64,000 nt of DNA from Apostichopus japonicus (lineage: Eukaryota > Echinodermata > Holothuroidea > Aspidochirotida > Stichopodidae). The stretch spans positions 22,736,489 through 22,800,488 of the forward strand of contig NC_092572.1 of NCBI RefSeq assembly GCF_037975245.1, in the 5' to 3' direction. A program made the position numbers and the translations under genes. Below the pieces are notes generated by a model. It was given only the letters and a program-made list of their open reading frames with translations, did no database searches and had not been told where the DNA came from. Positions 36,363-50,281 of the stretch are shown here, one piece after another (position 1 is the first letter of the stretch; each line of letters opens with the position of its first letter).

Positions 36363-38944
36363 GCAGTGTGTTTTTTCTTCTTTTCTATACTATCGAATCG
36401 AATTGTGACGTTCTTGATCAACTACCCATGGTCCCTCTCCTACCATCTTCTCCCTAACTTATTTCGTGTCGTATAATGCCATCCTTTAGGATTTATAAAG
36501 AGTATTTAAACGTCTCAGTTTTAAGGGTGTGTTTCTTCTAATACATTCCAGGCGGTTTCATTCATGACAAGAGCTCCTCTTGCGATTGAATTTACTTGCA
36601 AACACCGTGATTAGATCTGAAGTTCATCCTATTTAGTCCCGATATCTCGGATAACTATATTTTGACTGCTGCAACAACTGGAAAGAAAATGGAGTCATAT
36701 TGGTACTAATCTAACAGAGGGCGCTTTTCCGACTTGTACATTAAAGTAGTTCTACTGTGATGAAGCTCTGTCATAACAACATTGTCTGAATCTCATCTCA
36801 CTCATCTCAGACATTTTAATTGTAATTTCATGTCACGCTTCTAAGCCTTTACTGTAGTATTAACAGTATAGAGATCCGATACCGACCAAATTAACTGTTC
36901 ATACAGGCAGTACGAGTGCTATCAAACATGATGTGAGAAAACAATATAGAGTGTTATCAGAAAATGGTCCCAACAGCTCTACCCTAGATGTTCGAACAGT
37001 ATATTTAGTCAGTTGTCCCTCATTCTTGCTAAATTCGCCCTAATCTGGCCTCCATTTTGCTTCGACTATCTTCATCTAATCTGGCCGCCATTTTGCTTCG
37101 ACTATCTTCATATGGTTGCGTTGCTGATTACTATGGGAAAGTAATTTAATAATTCCTTCCTGGTAGTTCGAACAACAATTTAAGTCGGTTATCCCTAATT
37201 GTCCCTAATCTGGTGCCCCTTTGTTCCCATCACTTTTATTGACCTGTTCGTTGTTTTCATCATAGCATAAATATGGTCCAAAGTAAAAGTATGGACAAAG
37301 AATTCTCAGCCAGACTTTTCAATAACATTTCACGTTATGTTATTTAAAGCCTTCGTGACATAGCTTCAAATGTGTTCTATAATTAGACATTTAGCGTAAA
37401 GAAATTTTAGAAGCCAAGCGGATATCTAAAAACATGCTTGTATTGGGTGAAAGATTTGATTTAGAAAGATTTCATTTTCACTAATAAATTTAATAATAAA
37501 TTAATATTAGTTTTGAGCCTGTGTTCTAGTTAACATCAAATAAAATTAAATAAAACTGTCCTTTTCTTACAAGAAGAAAAGATTTGTTCATTTTGAAATT
37601 ACCTCCATTTCTTTTGTTTCAGGCCCTTATTATAACATTTGTAAGAAAACAATCGCACCCATCCCTTCCTCTTCCTCATGTCCGCCCAAGTTAATTAAAA
37701 TATTAAGGAGTACATATTATCTTATCTTACTTATTTATTTAGCTATTTACATATGCCTACTGTTTCATTAGTGTGCTTAACAATTAAAAACTGGTGAACG
37801 TGTCCTCATGTTTCTTACCCCCTCCTAATAAATTCCGGGTTAAAGGGCCTGTGTTTGAGTAGCACATTAATTAGTTTCTTCCTATAATTTGTCCTCATTC
37901 TCCATTACCCCCTTCTCCCTTTAATCCTAAATGCATGGCAGACCATCAAATGGAGTACTTTCAGTTTCAGGTAATCACAGATGAATAAACATAAAATATC
38001 TTACAAACGCGTCATTTCTCTTTTCTGTTGGAAACGCCCCACCGCATCCCACACCCTTTAACCTTCTGTCTTCCTCTCCATCGCTCAACCTTACCACTAT
38101 ACTTTCTTCCGTCGTACCCCCGTCCCTCATAATATCTATTATTATGTGACCTCCGTAAGCGGTTTGTTAACTACCGTTAGTTAAACAACAGAGAAAGGCC
38201 AAGTATCTCTCAATTAGTCACCATAGACTTAAATGAACTTCATACTCGTTAGATAAGACAAAGCGTGGCTCAGCCATAAAAGGAACAGGAATGTGCATAA
38301 TAAGACTTGAAATATGCAATACCCATAAAGAGAGAGGACTAAAGTACTCTACAAACATAATAGTCTGTTGTATTTATACTGAATACAATGGAAATACTTG
38401 CATTACAAAGAAACACACGATGGCTTAAACATAATAAACAGCAACGCATCCCACTGAACACTTAATTTCCATAATGAACGAACAGATTCTTTTAAGTTAT
38501 TACATTACCTCGAAAGTATGCATTATACAAACGCATAATATTAAAATACGCCATAATTTACTTCAAACCATCAAAAACCAGTCCTAGACTAGGTGACAAC
38601 TGAGACGACTAATGACAAGTACATTATGCACGGGAATGTGTAAACTGTCTTATCAACTCGTTTCAGAAGTTTCAAAATCAAAATATAGCACCTTTTTTCC
38701 ACCCACTTCACTTAGACGACCTAACATAGTTAACACCTTTTTAAGTGTAAAGTAGGTGTGTGTGTCATTATTTTACAACAAATTCAGGATCTCAGGAAGT
38801 GCTGCAATGGTAGATCATTTGGAATAAAATCCGAATGTCACCTGTTACCGTACACAGGTCTTCTCTGAGTCGATCACGCCAATACCAGTAAACGACTCTC
38901 TCTTGTGGTAAGGTAATGCCGGAAAAGTTGACAATGACTGTGGA

Positions 38945-39480
38945 TGTCTGAACTGTAAACTAAGGTAACCAAGGTGTCTCTACATGTCAGTCCATGTCAG
39001 TAATAGTTTCTCTGTACGGGGGGGGGGGGGGTATCCACCATTTTAGTTATGGAACTGTAAACTAAGGTAACCTAGCTGTGTCTACATGTCGGTCCATGTA
39101 AGTAACAGTTTCTCTGTGGGAGGGGGGTGGGTATCCACCATCTTAGTTATGGAACTGTACACTTTAAGGTAACCAAGGTGTCTCTACATGTCATCCCATG
39201 TTAGTATCGGTTACACTGTGGGGGCGTTTAATCATTTTAGGTTTTGAATTGTACACTAAGGTAACCAAGCTGTCTCTACATGTCAGTCTGTGTAAATATT
39301 GGTTACTCTTAGGAGGGGGCGTATGTAAGTATTTGGTTACTCTCTGGGGCGTATCCACCCTTTTAGTTATGGAACTGTACACGATGGTAACAAAGCTGTC
39401 TCTACATGTTAGTCCATGTAAGTATTGGTTACTCTTTGGGTCGTTTCCACCATTTTACTTATGCGGAGTGGCAAGGGCTA
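38945..39480. repeat. Intergenic minisatellite of unit 2 with poly-G runs
   Basis: Five to six copies of a 92-126 bp motif; landmark GGTAACC/GGTAAC at 38,964, 39,066, 39,168, 39,260 and 39,386. Each has TCTCTACATGTCAGTCCATG and a G-run (for example 12 G at about 39,019-39,030). The frames it opens are repeat by-products. Confidence 0.85.
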
Positions 39481-40917
39481 TGATGTTATATCGTCCCGAG
39501 CAAGTGTCTATTTGCAGTGGGAAATTGTAGAAAACTGCTATTATTTGCAACTATTGAAAACAATGTTTCAAAAGTGAACGTGCGGCGGGAGGGCTGTTCC
39601 TCCTTGATTTTATTGTGGGTTTCACCCCACCTCAACCTCCCGCAGAGGTTGCGCCCCATGTTTATCTGTATGTACGTTACCGTACAGATAATACATAGGG
39701 GAGTATATTAGAATACCCTTGCCCATTATTATTCAGTAGGGTGCATCGTGTTCATTCTGAAACCTTTATTCGACAAGTCTGCTACGTAGTGTATACTGTT
39801 TAAAAGAGTACATTCAAACTGGTGCACAGCACACAATGTGCTCTACGTAAGAGTTTATACTCGATAATGAATTGATTGTTATACTTGAAATGTGTATATT
39901 TTGTTTTGTTCTCTTTCAACTGTGGATGAGTTAACAATATATCATAATTTTCAGTTCGTTTTGCATATTCACCTCCTCAAAGTTACGTTCGATCTTGCTG
40001 TGAAAACCTGCATTATTGTTTTGATTTCACTTTCATCGCGATGTAGCCTAACTTTCAATAACATCAAAGGGATTGATGCCCAATCATTGCACTTGTCATA
40101 ATCAATAAGAACCGCATTTTTACCTCATGCATGATATGTTAAGCCTAACTAAATGTCATGATCTACGAAGAACCAAAATACCCCTTAACGCATAGACTCT
40201 TGAAGTGTGACCTGATTAATTCACTTTGACTTCAGAGCACAACGTTTATGTATGTTACCGTGTTGGACGAATCTAACCGTAATAGTAGTTACCGACTTTA
40301 CGATCTGCGTTATAGTCTTTGCCGACTTTGCAATCCGATGTCCTCTTATTGCAAGGTCGGTAAGAGTGACTCCATAGTTTTCCCCCTTTAGGGAAACCAA
40401 ACAGGAAACATTAGAAATTGATTATTTAATTCCCCGAATGTGAGTTACAGATGGCGAAATGTCACAATTTTGTTCAATGCATACGTTGCTTAGAAAAAAA
40501 TGTGGGCGAGATTTAAGTCAACTATGTGTCTGCTATAGACAATGAATACATGAATAGACTTCAGCGAGATCTTTATTTCTTAGTGATTTTTCTTAATTTA
40601 TTTCCTTTTATCTTTCCATGCTTAACTTTGGTAAAACAAGAATGGAGTCAACTAATCGATTCTACAGACCAAAATTCTGCTAAGAGTAAACGTTGGAGGA
40701 ATATACGAATTAATATCGGTCGGGAATGAAAATAGTCAACAGATTGGTCAGTACTTTATACTTGTTTTTCCATATGTGTGTTCTCTCAAGTATCACGTGT
40801 ATTTTTTTTAACATTACAAATTAATCATTTTTACACAAACCTAATGACGCGTTCAACGTGAAGATTATTGATATATCCGTGGGTTTATGTACTGAAGTAG
40901 ACACGGTTCATGACGTG

Positions 40918-41090
40918 TGACGTCCTTCATCTTAAAGATAATAAATATATAACCATCCAGTAGAAAATACTTAATCAAAAAGTTGTTATAAAAAGCAAGG
41001 ACAGGCACCATCTTGGTACATTCAAAAAGATCCTAGCCGAATCATCGCTTGTGTGTTTATCATATCCGAAGTTACTCCATCGAAATTTCT
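40918..41090 (+). promoter_or_regulatory. Promoter and non-coding exon 1 of gene copy 2
   Basis: TATAAAA at 40,987-40,993, then exon 1 ending ATTTCT before donor GTAAGT at 41,091. The upstream motif is TGACGTCC (40,918-40,925), not the palindromic TGACGTCA of copies 1 and 4. Confidence 0.65.
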
Positions 41091-43281
41091 GTAAGTACCA
41101 AATTTTGATTATTTCAATTCAAATTTTACTCTTAAAATATACTCTTCGATATTCAAAAGTTCTAGTTTCTGTACTAGCTTATGTTAGAAATGTTTCATAT
41201 ATATATATATTTATATTTACTTCAAGTTTAAGAAGGCTCGTCAATTTAAATCTCAAATCTTTTCCATTTACATGACAAGAAAGAAAAACTAATGAGGGAA
41301 ACTGCAAATTTAAAAGCATCGTACCTTATTTAGGCATTAATATATGCTTGTCCTTCCTGGACTAAAGATTTCAAGTGTAAACAAATCTAAAGGATCTCAA
41401 GCGATCGACAGTTTTAACAAACTTGTTTGTAGTTTCATTTTCTTTCCGCCTCTGTTTTGATTGCATATATAGCAACGATGTTTTTAAACTTCTTTTCGTC
41501 TGTTTAATAGTGTACTGCTGTGTGCTTAATTGTGACGAAAACTCAGAAGAGTTATTACTAGGTTTACCAGTCGCATTAAAATCAGTTTAATCTACATGTA
41601 GTTTGTTAGTTAAACACAAATAAGTCAAACATACAACCTAGGCATTTCTTGGACGCTGAAACAAATAGATATAGAACCTTAAGATTTCAAATTAAATGTG
41701 ATTAATTACTTCAGTTTCACCTATAACCAAAATGAAACGGTAAACTTTTTAAATGATAAAATAAAGTAAATGGTCACTCAGTTGCATTATAGAGTACAAC
41801 TTTTTTCCATACTTATGGAAATAGGAGAAGCCAAGAGTTTCGTAATATCATTTGATATGATCTTTCGTGAAACAAAAGAGGAAAGAATTGAAATTAATGT
41901 TACTTTTGTTAATCAACATTATAATATTAAAAGTGTTTACTATCGATGTGGGAAAGATTCCTTTATATGTTTCAGATGAAGAAAGACAGTATTTGATATA
42001 TTCAACTTCAAGTGCGAAGCTGTAAATAATAGTAGTATGATCTGATACTATAATAGACTAACTTTTAGTGTAACGATTTGGAAATATCAACCCCTTTATA
42101 TGATCCAGAGAGTAAAGAGTGTTGAGGCGTGTTTTTGTCATATTGTGGCTGGGTGTTTCATGTAAAACTGAATTGTTTATGGTTCCTCCAATTTAAATGA
42201 TGTTACATTGGTTGTATATTACAAAATCAGCTAAACTCAATATGTTGTTTCTGAGGGTATGTTTTAAAGGGAGTTTGTCGTTCCATCAGTATACTTTAGA
42301 AGGTTGAGACGGGACCAGTCGCTTGATTGTGACGATGTATTCATTAAATGACCTACTTTAATGAACATACAAATGTTGACTCTGTTTATTCTGGAGGAGG
42401 AAGCTCTTTACGAACTCCTGGGTCTTTCGATTTATGTGTTACGAAATTCAACGTGAAAATGTAAAACTGTTCAAGTTAATTTAATGCGATGATGAATGGA
42501 TACTGTAAATGCATACTTGTTCTCTCAAATTTGTCATGAAGAATTAATTAACTGGAATAATGTGATATAGCCTATCACCTGTTGAATGAATCGAATTGCT
42601 TAGTTTTGATCATATATCAGTAACTAAATAATGAATAGAATGTACTTCAACTGTAAGACATCGTGATAGGAAACAATGAACTCAAATTAAGTTCCTTACT
42701 ACCAAGATTATATCAGAGACTTGAAGACATATGGTGTTCCAATTCACATACAGTGATTCCAACAAGGTTTAATTTCTTTACTAATCCCTTGTAAATTAAA
42801 AGTATTAAAATATTATAAATTAGAAAAAGTTCATTGAAAATGTATCAATTTAGCTTATATCTTAATAGATGGATAAAAAAGTACAAAATATGTAACAACT
42901 ATGTCACTCTTTGTGAGTACAGATAAAAACGACAAAATAAAGTTACCACCGTTTTCCTACTGTCTTTCTTTATTATCTTTTATAGTATTATTATTTTATG
43001 TTTGAAATGCTTAACATTATTCGAGATTTAAAATTCATAGCAATTCAAGTTATTGGTTCAAAAGTATACTTGTGAATTCAAACAATAGAGAAGCTTCCAG
43101 ATTTCTGATTAAACCTGGAAGTTGAAAATAGGCATTAAACTTATAGAAAACAGTAACTTTTTCCAAAAGTATGGTATTAGACAGCTACCTGGTTTATTAT
43201 ACATTTTGTCTAGTTATGGACTATGAAACGCTTAAATATGTTTATTTTCTTTCTTTTTTTCTTTTCTTTTTCTGAAGCACC

Positions 43282-44510
43282 ATGCAATCTAAAATCGTAT
43301 ATTTCCTTCTGGCACTGTCTGTGCTCGTTGCCGTGGCAGCTGCTTACGAGGAGGAGGATGAGCTGCTCGACATGATGGTGGATAATTACATGGTGAAGAG
43401 AGGCAAAGGAAAGGGGAAAGGCAAAGGAAAGGGGAAAGGAAAATTGGAATTTGTAGGTAAGTAATGAAACCTAGATGAGGGCTAACTTACCAGTCACTTC
43501 TGCATCTTTTAAAGTATTTCAACAACAAAAAATGCCACTTTTTTCTATTGAAGGTTGTATTTGCATTCTACAAGTACACCTTAAAATAATCAGCTACATG
43601 TTTATAATGACTAATTGTAAAAACGAGAATGAAATATTTTTCCATAGCTATAAATTGTCTTTCAAAACAATTTTTTCGGAGTTAAAATATAAGTGATGAA
43701 TAAAAACACTCGATTAAGAATCAATTACATAATCAATATTTCCTCTACCTTTGTTCACATGATAATTCCTCTGTATTTCATGCCATATTTTAGAATGTCC
43801 TGGTAAACCGCATTGCTTCTGCTTACTAAGGCCCGATGGCTCATATCAAGAAGCAGCCTGTGGTTCTCGTAAGTACAAATGAAATTCATTGGTTGAATCT
43901 AAGTGTATTTGTGTACTAAATCGTATTGTGTTTGTCAAATATTTACTTATGCAAATCGGGTAGCATGTCAAAGTTCAATAAAGTTAATAGTTTCGTTATA
44001 GATGTGCCACCGAGGATTCTTCCCAACCATTAATAAGTCTCCGTATGATAACGCTAGTTAGAATAATATTGGTTATTCATAGTATCATCTGCCAGCTAAA
44101 GACTTATTGAATTCGGATCCTTTTTAAATGAAGAAAGATCAAAGGAGTTATATTTGGAGCATGAAGCAGAACGTAGTCTGTTACTGGCCATTTATCGACC
44201 ATTCAACTGTGCATTCATGTTTATAAATGAATCTTGCGATAAGGCCCTTTATCTTCTATTTAAACATTGCTCGTATTCTCAATTAAATATTGCAGCAACA
44301 ATAGGTTAAAATTTAAAGTTTTAAGATTACATTCTCATCGTCAACCAGCATCGCGATCTTGCAATTAAGGAAACATGATGTCATGACTCCCTCGAAATGA
44401 TATCTACTAATTAAAAATCATTAAATAATCCTCCACGTATTTTGCATTTTAATTTCGTTTGATTTTTTTTTATTTTTACGTTTTCAGTCCTTGGCAACGT
44501 TGGACTCTAA
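43282..44510 (+). CDS. Secreted cationic four-cysteine peptide precursor, copy 2
   Basis: Coding exons 43282-43456, 43794-43868 and 44488-44510 (90 aa), with exon 1 near 41,015-41,090. The signal peptide, acidic pro-segment and KR site are identical to copy 1. The repeat is seven uninterrupted Gly-Lys pairs followed by LEFV, where copy 1 has Arg substitutions and NSGYV. In the tail, copy 1's LQKPDGTY becomes LLRPDGSY; the four cysteines and the LLGNVGL end are kept. Poly(A) signals are at 44,751 and 44,776. The 3' untranslated region is shortened relative to copy 1. Confidence 0.85.
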
Positions 44511-44750
44511 TCCAAAGTATGGAAAAGACCTCTCCCTGTTTGACCTTTGACCTGTATCCACCGACGACAGCCAATTATAGCATCCAGGCTACTGTAACAT
44601 AATATGTTGATGTTGATTAATCAATATTCAAAGTCAGCATCTTAACTTAGAATGAACTGTGTCTAAACTCGTGCGGTGATGTCAGTGGATTTCTCAAGAC
44701 TAAGAAATTGAATTTATATCTCGTTTTAATGTTCTATAAAATGAATTAAA

Positions 44751-44781
44751 AATAAAGAGTTTTCGTTTGCAGCAAAATAAA
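44751..44781 (+). terminator. Poly(A) signals of copy 2
   Basis: AATAAA at 44,751-44,756 and 44,776-44,781. Confidence 0.6.
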
Positions 44782-47369
44782 GCAGTGTGTTTTTTCTTCT
44801 TTCTATACTATTGAAGCGAATTGTGACGTTTTTTGATCAACTACCCATGGTCCCTCTCCTACCATCTTCTCCCTAACTTGTCTTTATTCATGTCGGATCA
44901 TGCCATCCTTTATAAAGGATTTATAAAGGAAATGTAATTTCTCAGTTTTAAGGGTGGGTTTCTTCTAATAAGTTCCAGGCGGTGTTCATTCATTACAAAG
45001 AGCTCCTCTTGCGATTGAATTTACTTGCAAACACCGTGATTAGATATGAAGTTCATCCTGTTTAGTCCTGATATATCGGATAAGTATATTTTGACTGCTG
45101 CGACAACTTGATACTGATACTGATACTTGGTACTAATCTAACAGAGGGCGCTTCTCTGACTTGTACATTAAAGTAGTTCTACTGTAACGAAGCTCTGTCA
45201 TAACAACACTGTTTGAATCTCATCTCACTCATCTCAAACATTTTAATTGCAATTTCATGTCACGCCTCAAATCCCGTACAGTAGTATTAACAGTATAGAG
45301 ATCCGATACCGACCAGATTAACTTTGCATACTGGCAGTACGAGTGCTATCAAACATGATGTGAGAAAACAATATAGAGTGTTATCAGTATTAGAAAATGG
45401 TCCCAACAGTTCTATCAGTTCGAACAGTAAATTAAGTCAATTGTCCCTCATTCTCGCTATATTCGCCCTAATCTGGCCTCCATTTTGCTTCGACTATCTT
45501 CATCTAATCTGGCCGCCATTTTGCTTCGACTATCTTCATATGGTTGCGTTGCTGATTAATTTAATAATTTCTTCCTGGTAGTTTGAACAACACTTTAATT
45601 CGGTTATCCCTAATTGTCCCTAATCTGGTGCCCCCTTTGTTCCTATTACTTTTATTGACTTGTTCGTTGTTTTCATCATATCACAAAAACACTCCAAAGT
45701 AGAAATATGGACGAAGAATTCTCAGCCAGACTTGTCAATAACACTTCACGTTATGTTATTTAAAGGCTTGGTGACATACCTTCAAATGTGTTCTATAATT
45801 AGACATTTAAAATAAATACATTTTAGCAGCCAAGCAGATATCTAAAAACATGCTTGTATTGGGTGAAAGATTTTATTTAGAAAGATTTGTTGATTTTCAC
45901 TAATTAATTTAATAACAAATTAATATTAGAGGTCGAGAAACCACGAACGTAGTATGACCCTTTGTTCTATTGTAACATCAAATTAAATAAAAATTAAATT
46001 TTCCTTTTCTTACAAGAAGAAAAGATTTGTTCATTTTGAAATTACCTCCATTTCTTTTGTTTCAGGCCCTTATTATAACATTTGTAAGAAAACAATCGCA
46101 CCCATCCCTTCCTCTTCCTCATGTCCGCCCAAGTTAATTAAAATATTAAGGAGTACATATTATCTTATCTTACTTATTTATTTAGCTATTTACATATGCC
46201 TACTGTTTCATAAGTGTGCTTAACAATTAAAAACTGGTGAACATGTCCTCATGTTTCTTACCCCCTCCTCATAAATTCCGGGTTAAAGGGCCTGTGTTTG
46301 AGTAGCACATTAATTAGTTTCTTCCTATAATTTGTCCTCATTCTCCATTACCCCCTTCTCCCTTTAATCCTAAATGCATGGCAGACCATCAAATGGAGTA
46401 CTTTCAGTTTCAGGTAATCACAGATGAATAAACATAAAATATCTTACAAACGCGTCATTTCTCTTTTCTGTTGGAAACGCCCCACCGCATCCCACACCCT
46501 TTAACCTTCTGTTTTCCTCTCCATCGCTCAACCTTACCACTATACTTTCTTCCGTCGTACCCCCGTCCCTCATAATATCTATTATTATGTGACCTCCGTA
46601 AGTGGTTTGTTAACTACCGTTAATTAAACAACAGAGAAAGGCCAAGCATCTCTCAATTAGTCACCATAGACTTAAATGAACTTCATACTCGTTAGATAAG
46701 ACAAAGCGTGGTTCAGCAAGACTTGAAATATGCAATAACCCATAAAGAGAGAGGACTAAAGTACTCTACAAACATAATAGTCTGTTGTATTTATACTGAA
46801 TACAATGGAAATACTTGCATTACAAAGAAACACACGATGGCTTAAACATAATAAACAGCAACGCATCCCACTGAACACTTAATTTCCATAATAAACGAAC
46901 AGATTCTTTTAAGTTATTACATTACCTCGAAAGTATGCATTATACAAACGCATAATATTAAAATACGCCATAATTTACTTCAAACCATCAAGAACCAATC
47001 CTAGACTAAGTGACAACTGAGACGACTAATGACAAGTACATTATGCACGGGAATGTGTAAACTGTCTTATCAACTCGTTTCAGAAGTTTCAAAATCAAAA
47101 TATAGCACCTTTTTTCCACCAAACTCACTTAAACGACCTAACATAGTTAACACATTTTTAAGTGTAAAGTAGGTATGTGTGTCATTATTTTACAACAAAT
47201 TCAGGATCTCAGGAAGTGCTGCAATGGTAGATCATTTGGAATAAAATCCGAATGTCACCTGTTACCGTACACAGGTCTTCTCTGAGTCGATCACGCCAAT
47301 ACCAGTAAACGACTCTCTCTTGTGGTAAGGTAATGCCGGAAAAGTTGACAATGACTGTGGATGTCTGAA

Positions 47370-47800
47370 CTGTAAACTAAGGTAACCAAGGTGTCTCTAC
47401 ATGTCAGTCCATGTCAGTAATTGTTTCTCTGTTGGGAGGGGGGGGGTATCCACCATTTTAGTTATGGAACTGTAAACTAAGGTAACCTAGCTGTGTCTAC
47501 ATGTCGGTCAATGTAAGTAATAGTTTCTCTGTGGGAGGGGGGGGGGGGGGATCCACCATCTTAGTTTTTGAATTGTACACTAAGGTAACCAAGCTGTCTA
47601 TACATGTCAGTCCATGTAAGAATTGGTTATTCTCTGGGGGCGTATCCAAAAGTTTAGTTATGCAACTGTACACCATAGTTACAAGTTGTCTCTACATGTC
47701 AGTCTGTGTAAATATTGGTTACTCTTAGGAGGGGGCGTATGTAAGTATTGGTTACTCTGTGGGGCGTATCCACCATTTTACTTATGCGGAATGGGAAGGG
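47370..47800. repeat. Intergenic minisatellite of unit 3 with poly-G runs
   Basis: About four copies of the ~100-bp motif found at 38,945-39,480, with a run of 12 or more G at about 47,537-47,550. It has fewer copies than unit 2. Confidence 0.8.
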
Positions 47801-49254
47801 CTATGATGTTATATCGTCCCGAGCAAGTGTCTATTTGCAGTGGGAAATTGTAGAAAACTGCTATTATTTGCAACTATTGAAAACAATGTTTCAAAAGTGA
47901 ACGTGCGGTTCCTCCTTGATTTTATTGTGGGTTTCATCCCACCTCAACCTCTCGCATAGGTTGCGCCCCCTGTCAATCTGTATGTACGTTACCGTACAGA
48001 TAATACATAGGGGAGTATATTAGAATACCCTTGTCTATTATTATTCAGTAGGGTGTTTCATGTTCATTCTAATACTTTTATCCAACAAGTCTGGTACATA
48101 GTGTACACTGTTTAAAAGAGTAAATTCAAACTGGCGCACGGCATACAATGCGCTCTACGTAAGAGTTTATACTCGATAATGAATTGATTGTTATACTTGA
48201 AATGTATAAATTTTGTTTTGTTTTCTTTCAACTGTGGATGATTTAACAACATATCATAATTTTCAGTTCGTTTTGCATATTCACCTTTCTGACCCCTTTA
48301 ATTCACTTATTTGTTTTTCCTCCTCAAAATTGAATCCGATCTTGCAGTGACAACCTGCATGGCTGTGTATGCGATGTAGCTTAACTTTCAATAACATCAT
48401 AGGGATTGATGCCCAATCATTGCACTTGTCATAATAAATAAGAACCGCATTTTTACCTCATGCATGATATGTTAAGCCTAACTAAATGTCATGATCTACG
48501 TAGAACCAAAATATCACTTAACGCATAGACTCTTGAAGTGCGACCTGATTAACTCTCTTTGACTTCAGAGTACAACGTTTCTGTATGTTACCGTGTTGGT
48601 CGAATCTAACCGTAATAGTAGTTACCGACTTTAAGATCCGCGTTATAGTCATTGCCGACTTTGCAATCCGATGTCCCCCTCATAACTTTGCAAGGTCGGT
48701 AAGAGTCACTCCATCGTTTTCCCTTTAGGGAAACCAAAATGGGAAACATAAGAAATTGATTCTTTAATTCCCCGAATGTGAGTAACATATGGCGAAATGT
48801 CACAATTTTGTTCAATGCATACGTTGCTTAGAAAAAAATGTGGGAGAGATTTAAGTCAACTATGTGTTTACTATAGACAATGAATACATGAATAGACTTA
48901 ATCAAGATCTTTATTTCTTAGTGATTTTCCTTATTTTCTTTCCTTTTATCTTTTCATCTTTAACTTGGTAAAACAAGAATGGAATCAACTAATCGATTCT
49001 ACAGACCAAAATTCTGCTAAGAGTAAACGTTGGAGGAATATACGAATTAATATCGGTCGGGAATGAAAATAGTCAACAGATTGGTCAGTACTTTATACTT
49101 GTTTTTCCATATGTGTGTTCTTTCAAGTATCACGTGTATTTTTTTTAATATTACAAATTAATCATTTTTACACAAACCTAATGACGCGTTCAACGTGAAG
49201 ATTATTGATATATCCGTGGGTTTATGTACTGAGGTAGACACGGTTCATGACGTG

Positions 49255-49427
49255 TGACGTCCTTTACCTTAAAGATAATAAATATATAACCATCCAGTAG
49301 AAAATACTTAATCAAAAAGTTGTTATAAAAAGCAAGGACAGGCACCATCTTGGTACATTCAAAAAGATCCTAGCCGAATCATCGCTTGTGTGTTTATCAT
49401 ATCCGAAGTTACTCCATCGAAATTTCT
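49255..49427 (+). promoter_or_regulatory. Promoter and non-coding exon 1 of gene copy 3
   Basis: TGACGTCC (49,255-49,262), TATAAAA (49,324-49,330), exon 1 to 49,427, donor GTAAGT at 49,428. Nearly identical to copy 2. Confidence 0.65.
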
Positions 49428-50281
49428 GTAAGTACCAAATTTTGATTATTTCAATTCAAATTTTACTCTTAAAATATACTCTTCGATATTTAAAAGTTCT
49501 AGTTTCTGTACTAGCTTATGTTAGAAATGTTTCATACATATATATTTATATTTACTTCAAGTTTAAGAAGGCTCGTCAATTTAAATCTCAAATCTTTTCC
49601 ATTTACATGACAAGAAAGAAAAACTAATGAGGGAAACTGCAAATTTAAAAGCATCGTACCTTATTTAGGCATTAATATATGCTTGTCCTTCCTGGACTAA
49701 AGATTTCAAGTGTAAACAAATCTAAAGGATCTCAAGCGATCGACAGTTTTAACAAACTTGTTTGTAGTTTCATTTTCTTTCCGCCTCTGTTTTGATTGCA
49801 TATATAGCAACGATGTTTTTAAACTTCGTTTCGTCTGTTTAATAGTGTACTGCTGTGTGCTTAATTGTGACGAAAACTCAGAAGAGTTATTACTAGGTTT
49901 ACCAGTCGCATTAAAATCAGTTTAATCTACATGTAGTTTGTTAGTTAAACACAAATAAGTCAAACATACAACCTAGGCATTTCTTGGACGCTGAAACAAA
50001 TAGATATAGAACCTTAAGATTTCCAAGTTAAATGTGATTAATTACTTCAGTTTCACCTATAACCAAAATGAAACGGTAAACTTTTTAAATGATAAAATAA
50101 AGTAAATGGTCACTCAGTTGCATTATAGAGTACAACGTTTTTCCATACTTATGGAAATAGGAGAAGCCAAGAGTTTCGTAATATCATTTGATATGATCTT
50201 TCGTGAAACAACAGAGGAAAGAATTGAAATTAATGTTACTTTTGTTAATCAACATTATAATATTAAAAGTGTTTACTATCG

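Larger units (their letters stand above)
30290..37529 (+). repeat. Tandem unit 1 of the secreted-peptide array
   Basis: Boundaries are set at the landmark TTGTAACATCAA/TTAACATCAA that recurs at about 30,292, 37,530, 45,969, 55,202 and 63,909. The unit holds gene copy 1 and its flanks. Compared with units 2-4 its upstream part is shorter and it lacks the ~340-bp intron segment found in the others (42,105-42,445). The downstream flank holds a 36-bp direct repeat (37,040-37,111, landmark CCATTTTGCTTCGACTATC) shared by all four units. Confidence 0.85.
37530..45968 (+). repeat. Tandem unit 2 of the secreted-peptide array
   Basis: 8.4 kb, most similar to unit 3. Intron 1 lacks a ~340-bp segment present in units 1 and 4 (33,170-33,510 and 59,345-59,690), and the 3' untranslated region lacks a ~70-bp segment around GAGCCTCACAACCGATAATT that units 1 and 4 have. 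The 5' intergenic part (37,530-38,940) shows nothing coding. Confidence 0.85.

Noticed and set aside
39198-39530. 110-codon frame and similar ones at 47,501-47,853 and 57,038-57,268
   Set aside because: They are translations of the ~100-bp intergenic minisatellite and change with repeat number.
40526-40729. 67-codon frame upstream of the promoters (also 58,264-58,467)
   Set aside because: Frameshifted in units 1 and 3, with no ATG at the reported start. It looks like unselected repeated DNA.
41770-41979. 69-codon frame in intron 1 of copies 2 and 3 (also 50,106-50,315)
   Set aside because: No ATG start in frame at its beginning, interrupted by stops in copies 1 and 4, and located in the intron between the non-coding exon and exon 2.
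45324-45581. 85-codon frame with repeated LIWPPFCFDYLH (also 54,556-54,813)
   Set aside because: The repeat is a 36-bp direct DNA duplication in the 3' flank of every unit. It is not open in units 1 and 4.
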